DNA of 64,000 nt. It comes from Nocardioides massiliensis. GTDB taxonomy: Bacteria; Actinomycetota; Actinomycetes; Propionibacteriales; Nocardioidaceae. A program made the position numbers and the translations under genes. The stretch lies in NCBI RefSeq assembly GCF_030811215.1, contig NZ_JAUSQM010000001.1, positions 868,001 to 932,000 of the forward strand, written 5' to 3'. Each line of letters begins with the position of its first letter. Position 1 is the first letter of the stretch. Shown here piece after piece: positions 17,233-26,576 of the stretch. Below the pieces are notes generated by a model. It searched no databases. It saw only the letters and a list, made by a program, of their open reading frames with translations, and had not been told where the DNA came from.

Positions 17233-18795
17233 CTACGGGCGCACGGTGGCGACGACGGTCGGCTCGCTGCGTCCGCGCAAGGTGACGGGCTCGCCGCGCA
17301 CCCAGTGCGCCGCTTCCTCCTCGCCGGCCTGCTCCACCGAGGTCCAGGCCGCGAGCACACATCCGTCGACCTTCTTGGCCAGGTCGGTCAGGCGCGCCGC
17401 GGAGTTCACGGCGTCACCGACGACCGTGTATTCGAAGCGCTCCTGGTGGCCGACGTTGCCGGCGACCACCTCGCCGGTCGCAACGCCGATGCCGACGCCG
17501 ATCTCCGGCACCTCCTCGGCCAGGCGTACGGCGATCGCGCGCGCCGTCGCGAGCGCGGAGGCGGCGTGGCCCGGGCGCTCGACCGGCGCACCGAAGATCG
17601 CGAGCACGGCGTCGCCGATGAACTTGTTGACGAACCCGCCGCGGGCGTCGACCTCGTCGACCACGACGCCGAAGAACCGGTTGAGCATGGCGACGACCTC
17701 GGTCGGCGTACGCCGTTGGGTGAACCCGGTCGAGCCGGCGAGGTCGACGAAGAGCACCGACGCGACCCGGGACTCGCCGCCCAGCTCGACCTCGGCCGCC
17801 GCGGCGGCCTCCGCCACCTCGCGTCCGACGTGGCGGCCGAACATGTCGCGCAGGTGCTCGCGCTCGCGCAGCCCCTCGACCATCCGGTTGAAGCCGGCCT
17901 GCAGCAGGCCGAGTTCGGTGCCGTCATAGACGGGCACCGTCACGTCGAGGTCGCCCTCCTCGACGCGTTGGAGGGCGCGGCGCACCGACATCACCGGCGC
18001 GACGACGGCGCGGGCGTTGAGCACCGTGACGAACAGGCCGAAGACCAGCACGACCGCGGCCACGACGAGGACGACCACGGCGAGCCGGGTCAGCGTGTAG
18101 TCGTCCTGCACGATCGCGAGCAGCCCCGCGAGGAAGAGACCGATGACCGGTGCGGCGGTGCCCAGGAGCCAGAACAGCACCATCCGTCCACCGACGCCCG
18201 CGCCCCGCAGCCGCCGGACGGCCTTGCCCTCGAGCGCCCGGGCGGCGACCGGGCGCAGCGCGAACTCGCTGAAGAGGTAGCCGATAGCGCAGACCACGAC
18301 GCCCGAGATCGCCAGCGTGATGGCGGTCGAGATCGTCCGGTCGGGCTGATAGACCAGCGCGAGCGTCGTGAAGACCACCCACCCACCGGCCCACAGCAAC
18401 CCCTGGCCGGCCGTGAGCCGGCGCGGGATGAGCAGTGTCTTGCGCCGTTCCTCCTCGGTGGGGCTGCGGTCCTCGATGATCCAGGCGGTCGCGCGCAGCG
18501 CGAGCGCGCCGAAGACGACCGCACCGATCAGCACGGCCAGGCCGACGTAGACGGGCACGCCGATCGCCAGCGAGAGCACCGTCGCCTTGTTGGCGGCGGG
18601 CGTCGGCACGACGAAGCCGGTGATGATGACGACCAGCCCGGCGCCGATGACGTGGGTGGTGATCAACAGGACCGTCAGCAGCAGCTGGACCCGGATGCGC
18701 AGGACCTTCGCCGACTGGTCCGGCGACCCGAGGATCCGCGCGCCGAACGCGGCCGCCCGGTTGTGGCGGCGCAGGGTACGGCGGATCGAGGTCAC
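17233..18795 (-). CDS. Membrane-bound class III adenylate cyclase with HAMP domain
   Basis: A 520-residue cyclase making cAMP from ATP. About six TM segments (residues 30-260), a HAMP linker (RALQRVEEGDLDVTVPV, FNRMVEGLREREHLRDMF) and a C-terminal cyclase domain. The metal-binding Asp residues are in SVLFVDLAGSTGFTQ and FIGDAVLAIFG; the Lys in GGFVNKFIGD and the Asp in VVGDAVNSAARL fit adenine rather than guanine specificity. The architecture matches mycobacterial membrane cyclases of the Rv1318c type. The stimulus is unknown. Confidence 0.93.
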   Translation of the reverse strand: MTSIRRTLRRHNRAAAFGARILGSPDQSAKVLRIRVQLLLTVLLITTHVIGAGLVVIITGFVVPTPAANKATVLSLAIGVPVYVGLAVLIGAVVFGALALRATAWIIEDRSPTEEERRKTLLIPRRLTAGQGLLWAGGWVVFTTLALVYQPDRTISTAITLAISGVVVCAIGYLFSEFALRPVAARALEGKAVRRLRGAGVGGRMVLFWLLGTAAPVIGLFLAGLLAIVQDDYTLTRLAVVVLVVAAVVLVFGLFVTVLNARAVVAPVMSVRRALQRVEEGDLDVTVPVYDGTELGLLQAGFNRMVEGLREREHLRDMFGRHVGREVAEAAAAAEVELGGESRVASVLFVDLAGSTGFTQRRTPTEVVAMLNRFFGVVVDEVDARGGFVNKFIGDAVLAIFGAPVERPGHAASALATARAIAVRLAEEVPEIGVGIGVATGEVVAGNVGHQERFEYTVVGDAVNSAARLTDLAKKVDGCVLAAWTSVEQAGEEEAAHWVRGEPVTLRGRSEPTVVATVRP

Positions 18796-18839
18796 GGCGT
18801 GACGGTAGCGCTCCGGACGCTCCTGCGTAGCCTGCCTCG

Positions 18840-19328
18840 ATGGACAGTGACGTAAGCACCGACGACCTGCGCCACCTGGCGCGTTGCATCGCCCTGGCCG
18901 CCGAGGCCCTCGCCGACGGCGACGAGCCGTTCGGATCGGTGCTGGTCGGCGTCGAGGGGACCGAGCTGTTCGCCGACCGCAACCGGGTCAAGGGTGGTGA
19001 TGCGACGCAACACCCCGAGCTCGCCATCGCCCGGTGGTCGGCCGCGCACCTGACGCCCGAGGAGCGGGCCACGGCGACCGTCTACACCTCCGGCGAGCAC
19101 TGCCCCATGTGCGCCGCCGCGCACGGATGGGTGGGACTGGGCCGGATCGTGTATGCCGCCTCCTCCGCGCAGCTGGCCGGGTGGCTGGCGGACTGGGGTG
19201 TCCCGCCGGCGCCCGTGGCGGCCCTGCCGATCACCGACGTCGCGCCCGGCGTACGGGTGACGGGACCGGTGCCGGAGCTCGCAGCGCAGGTGCGGGCCCT
19301 GCACGCCGCACGGTTCGGGAAGGCCTGA
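18840..19328 (+). CDS. Nucleoside/cytidine deaminase-family protein
   Basis: A 162-residue zinc deaminase. The zinc-binding and catalytic elements read TQHPELA (His and the proton-shuttling Glu, with Pro where Ala is usual) and the Cys pair in EHCPMCAAAH. The helix after it, GWVGLGRIVYAAS, is typical. Members deaminate guanine, cytosine or related bases; the target is not evident here. The gene diverges from the cyclase and converges with csoR three bases away. Confidence 0.88.
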   Translation: MDSDVSTDDLRHLARCIALAAEALADGDEPFGSVLVGVEGTELFADRNRVKGGDATQHPELAIARWSAAHLTPEERATATVYTSGEHCPMCAAAHGWVGLGRIVYAASSAQLAGWLADWGVPPAPVAALPITDVAPGVRVTGPVPELAAQVRALHAARFGKA

Positions 19329-19331
19329 GCG

Positions 19332-19634
19332 TCAGGAGCGGACGAGCCGGGAGATGGCGGCGACCGCCTCCTGCAGCTTCTCCTCGGCCTCGTCGCCGCC
19401 GGCACGGGCGGCGTCGACGACGCAGTGGCGCAGATGGTCCTCCAGGAGCCCGACCGCGACCCCTTCGAGGGCGCGGGTGATCGCGGAGATCTGGGTGAGG
19501 ACGTCGATGCAGTAGGTGTCCTCCTCGACCATCCGGTGGATGCCGCGCGCCTGACCCTCGATGCGGCGCAGACGGGCGAGGTAGCGCGCCTTGTCGGGGG
19601 TGTAGCCGTGCGGCGGGGCGGGCGCGTCGGTCAT
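19332..19634 (-). CDS. csoR: Copper-sensing repressor CsoR
   Basis: A 100-residue all-helical DUF156 repressor. The Cu(I) ligands are present with exact CsoR spacing: Cys42 in TYCIDVL, His67 and Cys71 in EDHLRHC. Cu(I) binding releases CsoR from DNA. Its start overlaps the copA stop by four bases (ATGA), so it is the last gene of the copper operon and autoregulated through the operator at 22304-22318. Confidence 0.95.
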   Translation of the reverse strand: MTDAPAPPHGYTPDKARYLARLRRIEGQARGIHRMVEEDTYCIDVLTQISAITRALEGVAVGLLEDHLRHCVVDAARAGGDEAEEKLQEAVAAISRLVRS

Positions 19635-21874
19635 CGGGCACTCTCCTCGAGTTCGGCGGCGCGGAAGCGGCGCAACCGCAGGCTGTTGCTCACCACGAAC
19701 GCGCTCGAGACCGCCATCGCGGCGCCGGCGAGCATCGGGTTGAGCAGCCCCAGCGCGGCCAGGGGGATGGCGGCGGTGTTGTAGGCGAACGCCCAGAACA
19801 GGTTCGACTTGATCGTGCCGAGCGTGCGGCGAGAGAGCCGGACGGCGTCGACCACGGCCGCCAGGTCGGCGCGCACGAGCGTGATGTCGGCCGCCTCGAT
19901 GGCGACGTCGGTGCCGGTGCCCATCGCCAGCCCGAGGTCGGCCTGCACGAGTGCGGGCGCGTCGTTGACACCGTCGCCCACCATCGCGACGACCCGGCCC
20001 GCGTCCTGCAGCGCGCGCACGACGTCGACCTTCTCGGCCGGCAGCACCTCGGCGTGCACCTGCTCGATGCCCACCTCCGCGGCCACCTGCCGCGCGACAC
20101 CTGCCTGGTCACCGGTGAGCAGGACCGGGGTGAGCCCGAGCTCGCGGAGGCGGCGTACGGCGTCGCGGCTGGTCGGCTTCACCTCGTCGGCAACGACGAG
20201 CACACCGCGCGCGGCCCCGTCCCAGCCGACGGCGATCGCCGTGCGGGCCTGCTCGCCGGCTTCGGCGACGAGCGCGTCGAGCTCGGCCGGCACGGACCAC
20301 CCGCGCTGGGCGAGGTGCGCGGGCCGGCCGGCCACGACCCGGCGCCCGTCGACGACGCCCTCCACGCCGAGCCCCTCGGTGTTGGCGAAGTCCTCGACGC
20401 CGGGCAGCGAGCCGAGCTCCGCGCGGGCACCGGTCGCGATGGCGCGGGCGATGGGGTGCTCCGAGGCGTCCTCGAGCGCTCCGGCGTACCGCAACAGCTC
20501 CTCGCGCTCGGTGCCGGCCAAGGGCTGGGCGTCGACCAGGGCCATGCGGCCCGTGGTCACCGTGCCGGTCTTGTCGAGCACGACCGTGTCGATGCGCCGG
20601 GTCGACTCCAGCATCTCGGGACCCTTGATGAGCACGCCGAGCTGGGCGCCGCGGCCGGTGCCGACGAGCAGCGCCGTGGGTGTCGCCAGGCCGAGCGCGC
20701 AGGGGCAGGCGATGATGAGGACCGCGACGGCGGCGGTGAAGGCGGCGCTCGCGGGGAAGCCGGCTCCGAGCCAGGCACCCGCGGTGGCGACGGCGATCGC
20801 GATGGCGATCGGCACGAACACCCCGGAGATCCGGTCGGCGAGCCGCTGCACGTCGGCCTTGCCGGACTGCGCGGCCTCGACCAGCCGGGCCATCTGGGCG
20901 AGCTGGGTGTCGCCGCCGACGCGGGTCGCCCGGACGACGAGCCGGCCACCGGAGTTGACCGTCGCGCCGACCACCGCGGAGCCCTCCGCGACCTCGACGG
21001 GCACCGACTCGCCGGTGAGCATGCTCTCGTCGATCGCGGACCGACCGGCGACGACGACGCCGTCGGTGGCGATCTTCTCCCCCGGGCGTACGACGAACTC
21101 ATCCCCGGCCACCAGGGCGGAGATCGGCACGGTCTGCTCGACCGGGCCGTCGAGCCCCGGGCGCAGGACGGCGACGTCCTTGGCTCCCAGGTCGAGCAGC
21201 GCGCGCAGGGCCGCACCCGCCCGTCGCTTCGAGCGCTTCTCGAACCACCGTCCGGCCAGCACGAAGGCGATCACGCCCGCCGCGACCTCGAGGTAGATCG
21301 CCGAGGCCCCGTCGGTCGGCTCGACCGTCAGCTCGAAGGCGTGGCGCATCCCGATCTCACCCGCGGCGCCGAAGACCAGGGCGTAGACCGACCACGACAG
21401 TGCAGCGAGGGTGCCGACCGAGATCAGGGTGTCCATGGTGGCCGCGGCGTGGCGCAGGTTGACCCACGCGGCGCGGTGGAACGGCCATCCCGCCCAGAGC
21501 ACGACCGGCAGCGCCAGCACGAGCGAGATCCACTGCCAGCCCGGGAACTGCAGGACCGGCACCATCGCCAGGGCGATGATCGGTACGGCGAACGCCCCCG
21601 CCAGCACCAGGCGGCGGGTCAGCGTGGCGAGCTCCGCGTCCTGGCGCGCCTCTGCCTCCTCACCCGCGCGGGGCAGCGCGGCCGTGTAGCCGGTCTGCTC
21701 GACCACGGCGATCAGCGCCGCGGGGTCCAGCGGACCGGCGCCGGTCACGTGGGCCTTCTCGGTGGCGTAGTTGACGCTCGCGGTGACGCCGTCGACACGG
21801 TTGAGCTTCTTCTCCACGCGCGCGGCGCAGGCGGCACAGGTCATCCCGCCGATCTCGAGCTCGATCTCAGTCAT
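19631..21874 (-). CDS. copA: Cu(I)-exporting P1B-type ATPase
   Basis: A 747-residue copper efflux pump of the cytoplasmic membrane. One N-terminal heavy-metal-associated domain with [16 protein letters not shown] (CxxC), eight TM segments, the CPC metal site in [16 protein letters not shown], phosphorylation site [20 protein letters not shown] in the nucleotide domain and [11 protein letters not shown] at the hinge. The start at 21874 is preferred because the heavy-metal domain begins directly there; it overlaps the small upstream ORF by eight bases. A chaperone and CsoR in the same operon support Cu(I) as substrate. Confidence 0.96.
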   Translation of the reverse strand: MTEIELEIGGMTCAACAARVEKKLNRVDGVTASVNYATEKAHVTGAGPLDPAALIAVVEQTGYTAALPRAGEEAEARQDAELATLTRRLVLAGAFAVPIIALAMVPVLQFPGWQWISLVLALPVVLWAGWPFHRAAWVNLRHAAATMDTLISVGTLAALSWSVYALVFGAAGEIGMRHAFELTVEPTDGASAIYLEVAAGVIAFVLAGRWFEKRSKRRAGAALRALLDLGAKDVAVLRPGLDGPVEQTVPISALVAGDEFVVRPGEKIATDGVVVAGRSAIDESMLTGESVPVEVAEGSAVVGATVNSGGRLVVRATRVGGDTQLAQMARLVEAAQSGKADVQRLADRISGVFVPIAIAIAVATAGAWLGAGFPASAAFTAAVAVLIIACPCALGLATPTALLVGTGRGAQLGVLIKGPEMLESTRRIDTVVLDKTGTVTTGRMALVDAQPLAGTEREELLRYAGALEDASEHPIARAIATGARAELGSLPGVEDFANTEGLGVEGVVDGRRVVAGRPAHLAQRGWSVPAELDALVAEAGEQARTAIAVGWDGAARGVLVVADEVKPTSRDAVRRLRELGLTPVLLTGDQAGVARQVAAEVGIEQVHAEVLPAEKVDVVRALQDAGRVVAMVGDGVNDAPALVQADLGLAMGTGTDVAIEAADITLVRADLAAVVDAVRLSRRTLGTIKSNLFWAFAYNTAAIPLAALGLLNPMLAGAAMAVSSAFVVSNSLRLRRFRAAELEESAR

Positions 21875-22031
21875 GGTCCATCGACTCCTCGTCGTCGCCC
21901 GCCGGCTCGACCCGCTCCTGCCAGCGGTCGACCGCGTCGTCGGGCACGACCGCCCCCGCGACGGCGTACGAGACACCGAAGAGGGCGATCAGACCGGCGA
22001 AGAACGTCGCCAGCCGCGCGCGGGCGCTCAC
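21867..22031 (-). CDS. 54-residue single-TM membrane peptide of the copper operon
   Basis: A small ORF starting at GTG 22031, whose GTGA overlaps the copZ stop, and ending eight bases inside copA, so it is translationally coupled on both sides. It has a short basic N-terminus (SARARL), one TM segment ([18 protein letters not shown]) and an acidic tail ([18 protein letters not shown]) whose Met, His and acidic residues could bind metal. No known domain. The tight overlaps and the sensible topology argue it is real. A CopA partner or copper donor role is inference. Confidence 0.72.
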   Translation of the reverse strand: MSARARLATFFAGLIALFGVSYAVAGAVVPDDAVDRWQERVEPAGDDEESMDHD

Positions 22032-22243
22032 GAGCGGCGGACGGCGGCGTACCCGGCCTCGTCGACGGCGGCCACCACGGCCGCGTCGTCGAGGGGGGCG
22101 TCGCTCGCGATCGTCAGGACACCGGTCTCGGCGCTGACCTCGACGCCGGTCACGCCGGGCAGCTGGCCGACCTCCTCGCGCACGGCGGCCTCGCAGTGCC
22201 CGCAGGTCATCCCGGTGACGTCGTAGGTCGTGGTCGCGCTCAT
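22028..22243 (-). CDS. copZ: Copper chaperone, heavy-metal-associated domain
   Basis: A 71-residue ferredoxin-like HMA protein with the Cu(I)-binding loop VTGMTCGHCEAAV (CxxC) near residues 10-22. It would carry Cu(I) to CopA. First gene of the copper operon; the promoter and CsoR operator lie directly upstream. Its stop overlaps the start of the 54-residue membrane peptide. Confidence 0.94.
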   Translation of the reverse strand: MSATTTYDVTGMTCGHCEAAVREEVGQLPGVTGVEVSAETGVLTIASDAPLDDAAVVAAVDEAGYAAVRRS

Positions 22244-22303
22244 AGCTCTCGTCTCCTCGTGGGTCGGTCGGCACCTCGTCCGGACGCCGCATCAGGTTCA
22301 AGG

Positions 22304-22318
22304 TACCCCCAGGGGGTA
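22304..22318 (-). promoter_or_regulatory. CsoR operator upstream of copZ
   Basis: TACCCCC-A-GGGGGTA, a G-tract palindrome of the type bound by CsoR repressors (flanking TA plus G/C runs). It lies about 60 bp before the copZ start and just downstream of a TAGATA-like -10 on the minus strand, so bound CsoR would block transcription. The operator match is seen; regulation follows from the csoR gene in the same operon. Confidence 0.8.
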
Positions 22319-22421
22319 TCTATTCCCAGCCGGCCCATCTTGAGCGAATCTGGCGCCAATCCGCGGGACCCGTCCGACCAATCCGCTGCGACGCCTGAGC
22401 ATTGACGGGCAGGCTTGCACC

Positions 22422-22838
22422 ATGTCCGCCGCCGGTGCCCCACCTCCGCCTCCTGCCCGCGGTTCCCAGCCGCTGCGCGTGCTGGTGGTCGAGGACGACC
22501 GCGACATCGCGCATCTGCTGCACACCCTGTTTGCCGCCCGCGGCTACCGCACCGAGGTCGTCCACGACGGTGGCGACGCGCTCGAGGCGTTCGCGGTGCT
22601 CTCGCCCGACCTGGTCACCCTCGACGTCGGGGTGCCGACCGTCGACGGCGAGGAGCTGTGCCGGCGCTTCCGCGCGGTCAGCGACGCGTATTTGCTCATG
22701 CTGTCGGCCCGGACCGACGAGCAGCTCATCCAGCGCTGCCTCGACCACGGCGCCGACGCCTACCTGCGCAAGCCCTTCAGCACCCGGGACCTGCACACCC
22801 GGATCGAGGAGATGATGGTGCGACCGCGCACCTCCTAG
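22422..22838 (+). CDS. Single-domain response regulator
   Basis: A 138-residue protein made of a receiver domain only, after a Pro-rich N-terminal tail (about 15 residues). It has the acidic pair in VVEDDRDIAHLL, phospho-acceptor Asp in LVTLDVGVP and Lys in YLRKPFST, but no output domain. Unusually, the residues before the conserved Thr/Ser switch read DAYLLMLSAR, as in the regulator at 5390 (SAYMIMLTAR), suggesting common ancestry. It may act in a phosphorelay or by protein contact. The lytic transglycosylase gene follows nine bases later. Confidence 0.9.
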   Translation: MSAAGAPPPPPARGSQPLRVLVVEDDRDIAHLLHTLFAARGYRTEVVHDGGDALEAFAVLSPDLVTLDVGVPTVDGEELCRRFRAVSDAYLLMLSARTDEQLIQRCLDHGADAYLRKPFSTRDLHTRIEEMMVRPRTS

Positions 22839-22847
22839 GCTGGTCGC

Positions 22848-23822
22848 ATGGGACGTTCCCGCCCCGTTGTAGGCCTGTTCAGCACCCTCGCCCTCGCCCT
22901 CGCCCTTGGTGGATGCACGACGGGCGACCAGCCCGACGCCGCTTCCAGCCATGCGCCGCCGGCCACCTCCCCGAGCAGTGCGCCGAGCACTGCCGTGGCG
23001 GACCCGCCGGCACCCGCCGTCCTCCGCAAGGCGCTCGACGCACCCCCCGCCCCACCCCGTACGCCGCAGGGCGCGGCCACCGCGCTGGCCGTGGCCGAAC
23101 GCACCATCGACGATCCGCGGACGCCGCCCGAGCTGCTCGCCGCCGCCGGCCGCGTCCAGCAGGTCGTCTACCGCGCGGTGGCCCAGCGGCCGCGTTGGGA
23201 CGCCGCCGTCCTGCGGGCGCTCCCCCGCGTCCACCGCTCGTCGGCGCGCAAGAACCTCGCCTCGCGCCGCGAGTTCCTCTCGATGCAGCGCGGCTACCGG
23301 CCCAACAAGCGGCTCCCGGCCTGGCAGGTCGCCGAGCCGCTGTCGGCGCGGGAGCTGCGGCGGCTCTACCGCCGGGCGGAGCGGCGCTTCGGTGTGGAGT
23401 GGGAGTACCTCGCCGCGATCAACCTGGTCGAGACCGGCATGGGACGCATCCGCGGCACCTCCGTCGCCGGCGCGCGGGGCCCGATGCAGTTCATCCCGGA
23501 GACCTGGCGCCACTACGGTCGCGGCGACATCGACGAGCCACGGGACGCGATCGCCGCGGCCGCGCGCTACCTGCGCGCCCGCGGGTTCACGCGGCCTGGC
23601 GGCAGGTCGCGGGCGTTGTACTCCTACAACAACGACGTCCGTTATGTGCGCGCGGTGACGCACCTCGCGCAGGTGATGCAGGAGCGGCCGCGGACCTACT
23701 TCGGGTTCCACGCCTGGGAGATCTTCTACTCCACCGCCGCCGGCGACGTGCACCTGCCGGTGGGCTACGCCGAGCGCGAGCCGGTGCCCGTCCGGCGCTG
23801 GCTCGCCCGCCGCGGCTCCTGA
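22848..23822 (+). CDS. Lipoprotein lytic murein transglycosylase (SLT domain)
   Basis: A 324-residue secreted lipoprotein: signal peptide with lipobox LALGGC (Cys about residue 23), a Ser/Pro/Ala-rich linker, then an SLT-type lysozyme-like domain. The catalytic Glu is in AINLVETGMGRI, followed by GARGPMQFIPETWRHYG and ALYSYNNDVRYVRAV, all family hallmarks. It cleaves peptidoglycan without hydrolysis, forming 1,6-anhydro ends. Probably co-transcribed with the preceding receiver gene. Confidence 0.92.
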   Translation: MGRSRPVVGLFSTLALALALGGCTTGDQPDAASSHAPPATSPSSAPSTAVADPPAPAVLRKALDAPPAPPRTPQGAATALAVAERTIDDPRTPPELLAAAGRVQQVVYRAVAQRPRWDAAVLRALPRVHRSSARKNLASRREFLSMQRGYRPNKRLPAWQVAEPLSARELRRLYRRAERRFGVEWEYLAAINLVETGMGRIRGTSVAGARGPMQFIPETWRHYGRGDIDEPRDAIAAAARYLRARGFTRPGGRSRALYSYNNDVRYVRAVTHLAQVMQERPRTYFGFHAWEIFYSTAAGDVHLPVGYAEREPVPVRRWLARRGS

Positions 23823-23838
23823 CCCGCCGCGTGCGTCG

Positions 23839-24855
23839 TCACCAGCGGTTGTGGACGTCCTCGGCGAACCCGTAGACCTCGCGCACCTCGACCCATGCGC
23901 CGTCGGCGTCGCGGACCCGGCCGGCCCAGGTGCCGAACACCTGGTGGGTCTTGGAGAAGAACACCGTGAGGTCGGTGACGGCCCGGCGCAGGTGCTCGGG
24001 GGTGAAGGTCAGCTCGACGCCTTCGCCCCGCACCTCCCACGCAGCCAGCCAGTCGCCGGGCGTGTAGCGCCAGTCGAGCTCGTGGTGGATCTTCGTCAGC
24101 CGCCCGTCGACATACAACGCGTTCTCCGTCGAGCCCGTGCCGGCCGTCCACCGGGCGCCGAGCTGCACCCCGATCACCCGGCCGTCGACCCGCCCGCCGC
24201 CGGCGCCCCAGTTCCAGGCGATGTCGTAGGGCCAACGGCCCCGGCCGTGGTCGTGGACCGCCCAGGAGTCGGCCTCGCTGACCGCGACCTCCTCACCGTC
24301 CACGATGAGGCGCCCGTACGCCGTACGCCCGACGTCCTTGACGGTGTATTGCACCAGCCGGTCGCTCCATGGCACGACGACACCCATCGCCTCGTGGTCG
24401 GCAGGGCGGGGCACCACGACGTCGAGGCTCACCCGAGCACCCTCCGCACGCAGTCGGGTGCCGTCGGGGGTCTCCTCGACCTCCGTACGCACCGCCCGGG
24501 TCCGGCCGCGGGCCGGACCGCCGCCGAGCGACCCGGGCAGCCGAGCCGAGCCGCCCAGGACCCCGATCGCGTCGTGGGCGATCTGCGCCCCGGTGCGGCG
24601 GTCGAGGCAGAAGATGCCGTGCACCGCGGCGTAGTCGATGCTCGAGACGACGAGCGCGACGACGTGGGTGGGCGTGATGACCGCCCAGTACTCCCAACGC
24701 TTGTTGCGCCCCCACGCCACCGGCGGGCGCCAGCCGCGACGCCGCGCTACTCCACTGGTGTCGTGCAGCGGCGTGCGCGTCCAGCCCACGGCCGCACGGT
24801 TGAGCCGTCCGCGCTCGTCGAGCAGCGCCACCGGCGCGGTGATCTCGGGGATCAC
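23839..24855 (-). CDS. DUF2804 domain protein
   Basis: A 338-residue protein of family DUF2804, a beta-rich lipocalin/AttH-like fold seen in many actinobacteria. Visible blocks: KRWEYWAVITPTHVVALVV, GGSARLPGSLGG, GRGRWPYDIAWNWGAGGG, GVQLGARWTAGTGSTENAL and KIHHELDWRYT. No signal peptide. The GTG start at 24855 overlaps the stop of the RimK-like gene (GTGA), so it is co-translated with that ligase. Possibly binds a hydrophobic ligand; function unknown. Confidence 0.85.
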   Translation of the reverse strand: MIPEITAPVALLDERGRLNRAAVGWTRTPLHDTSGVARRRGWRPPVAWGRNKRWEYWAVITPTHVVALVVSSIDYAAVHGIFCLDRRTGAQIAHDAIGVLGGSARLPGSLGGGPARGRTRAVRTEVEETPDGTRLRAEGARVSLDVVVPRPADHEAMGVVVPWSDRLVQYTVKDVGRTAYGRLIVDGEEVAVSEADSWAVHDHGRGRWPYDIAWNWGAGGGRVDGRVIGVQLGARWTAGTGSTENALYVDGRLTKIHHELDWRYTPGDWLAAWEVRGEGVELTFTPEHLRRAVTDLTVFFSKTHQVFGTWAGRVRDADGAWVEVREVYGFAEDVHNRW

Positions 24856-26063
24856 CCGGCGTCCTCGGCCGCGGGCAGGTCGTGGATCGGCTCGGCGGGC
24901 AGCTTCTTGACCCGACGCGTGCGCCGGCGCCGGCTGGGGATCATCGAGCGCATCTCCTCCAGCTTGCCGAAGCACAGCAGCCGGTCGCCGGCCTCCAGCA
25001 CGTGGTGGGCGTTGGGGTTGGGGATCACGGTGACGCCGCGGTGCAGGGTGAGTGCGGTGATGTCGCGCTCGCGCAGACCCGAGTCGCCCAGGGACTTGCC
25101 GACCAGGTCCGAACCTTCGAGCACCGCGATCTCCGCGACGCCGTACCCCGTCGAGACCGTCAGCCGCTGGCGCACGTCGATCTCGGGGAAGGCGACCTGG
25201 TTGTCGATGTAGTCGATGATCGCGCCGGCGACGTCGAGGCCGGTGGCGGTCTCGATGCCCTCGAGCCCGGGCGAGGAGTTGACCTCCATCACCAGCGGCC
25301 CGTCGTTGCCCTCGAGCATGTCGACACCGGCCACCCGCAGGCCCATGATCTGCGCGGCGCGCACGGCCGCGCGCTCGAACGCCGGCTCGAGCTTGACCGC
25401 CTCGACGCTGCCTCCGCGGTGCACGTTGGAGCGGAACTCGTCGCCCTGGGCCACCCGGCGCATCGCGGCGACCACCCGGTCACCCACGACGAGCGCGCGG
25501 ATGTCGCGGCCCTTGGACTCGGCGACGAAGCGCTGGATCAGCACGTTCTGCCGCGTGCTGTGCAGGGTCTCGATGATCGCCTCGGCGACCTTCAGCTCCG
25601 GCGCGAGGATGACGCCGATCCCCTGGGTGCCCTCGAGCAGCTTGATGACGACCGGGGCGCCGCCCACCCGCTCGATCGCGGGGATCACGTCGGCGCGGTC
25701 GCGCACGAAGGTCGTCGCCGGCATGCCGATGTTGTGCCGCGACAGGATCTGGGTGGCGCGCAGCTTGTCGCGGGAGTTGGTGATCCCCCACGACGTGTTG
25801 GGCGTGTAGACGTCCATCTGCTCGAACTGCCGCACGACCGCGGTGCCGAAGTACGTGATCGAGTTGCCGATCCGCGGCAGGATCGCGTCGTAGTGCGACA
25901 GCTGCTTGCCGCGGAACTGCAGGTCCGGCTCCTCACCCGACAGGTCGATGCCGAACCGCAGGGTGTTGAGCACCTTGACCCGATGGCCCCGATCCAGGGC
26001 AGCGGTGCGCAGCCGCTGCGTACTGTACGAACGCGGGGCACGCGACAAGATCGCCAGCTTCAT
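24852..26063 (-). CDS. rimK: RimK-type ATP-grasp ligase with C-terminal TrkA-C domain
   Basis: A 403-residue ATP-grasp peptide ligase of the RimK family, which adds glutamate or similar amino acids to a carboxylate. N-terminal pre-grasp domain (MKLAILSRAPRSYSTQRL), ATP-grasp core with VVIKLLEGTQGIGV, QRFVAESKGRDIRALVVGDRVV and the metal-binding VMEVNSSPGLEGIE. Residues about 310-380 (VAEIAVLEGSDLVGKSLGDS ... HHVLEAGDRLLCFG) form a TrkA-C (RCK-C) regulatory domain, absent from E. coli RimK. The start ATG 26063 diverges from the protease gene, 37 bp apart. The target may be ribosomal protein S6 or another peptide; not shown here. Confidence 0.9.
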   Translation of the reverse strand: MKLAILSRAPRSYSTQRLRTAALDRGHRVKVLNTLRFGIDLSGEEPDLQFRGKQLSHYDAILPRIGNSITYFGTAVVRQFEQMDVYTPNTSWGITNSRDKLRATQILSRHNIGMPATTFVRDRADVIPAIERVGGAPVVIKLLEGTQGIGVILAPELKVAEAIIETLHSTRQNVLIQRFVAESKGRDIRALVVGDRVVAAMRRVAQGDEFRSNVHRGGSVEAVKLEPAFERAAVRAAQIMGLRVAGVDMLEGNDGPLVMEVNSSPGLEGIETATGLDVAGAIIDYIDNQVAFPEIDVRQRLTVSTGYGVAEIAVLEGSDLVGKSLGDSGLRERDITALTLHRGVTVIPNPNAHHVLEAGDRLLCFGKLEEMRSMIPSRRRRTRRVKKLPAEPIHDLPAAEDAG

Positions 26064-26100
26064 GATTCTCCAGAGGAGCAAGGCCAACAGGAGCAGGGAC

Positions 26101-26574
26101 GTGCAAGCAGAACCTTCCTACACCCTCGCCGGCTGGCGCGAATGGGTCAGCCTTCCCGAGCTCGGCGTCGACTGGATCAAGGCCAAGCTCGACACCGGCG
26201 CGCGCACGTCGTCGATGCACGCCTTCGACCTCGAGGAGATCGAGCGCGAGGGCGCACGGTGGGTGAGGTTCTGGGTGCATCCATGGCAGGCCATCGACGA
26301 CGACGCCGTGGAGGTGAGCTGTCCGGTGCTCGACGTCCGCGAGGTCCGCTCGTCGTCGGGGCACACCGAGGAGCGTTACGTCGTGCCGATCCGGCTCGCC
26401 CTCGTCGGCCACGAGGTGCTCGCCGAGGTGACGTTGAGCCGCCGCGACGAGATGGGCTTCCGGATGCTGGTCGGGCGCGAGGCGCTGCGCCAGGGGTACG
26501 TCGTCGACCCCGCGCGCTCCTACCTCGGACCGCGACCGCCGCTGGCCCTGCGCCGGCGCAACCGGGGGCGCTGA
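26101..26574 (+). CDS. Retropepsin-like 'ATP-dependent zinc protease' family protein
   Basis: A 157-residue aspartic-protease-fold protein. The single active-site motif is KLDTGARTSSMHAF near residue 25, and MGFRMLVGREALRQGYVVDPARSYL is the second conserved block. Members are encoded with RimK-like ligases and are proposed to cut ligated tails or glutamylated peptides. GTG 26101 is chosen because AGGAG lies seven bases before it; ATG 26062 would overlap the rimK start and lacks a ribosome site. Two bases separate it from the carboxypeptidase gene. Confidence 0.88.
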   Translation: MQAEPSYTLAGWREWVSLPELGVDWIKAKLDTGARTSSMHAFDLEEIEREGARWVRFWVHPWQAIDDDAVEVSCPVLDVREVRSSSGHTEERYVVPIRLALVGHEVLAEVTLSRRDEMGFRMLVGREALRQGYVVDPARSYLGPRPPLALRRRNRGR

Positions 26575-26576
26575 GC

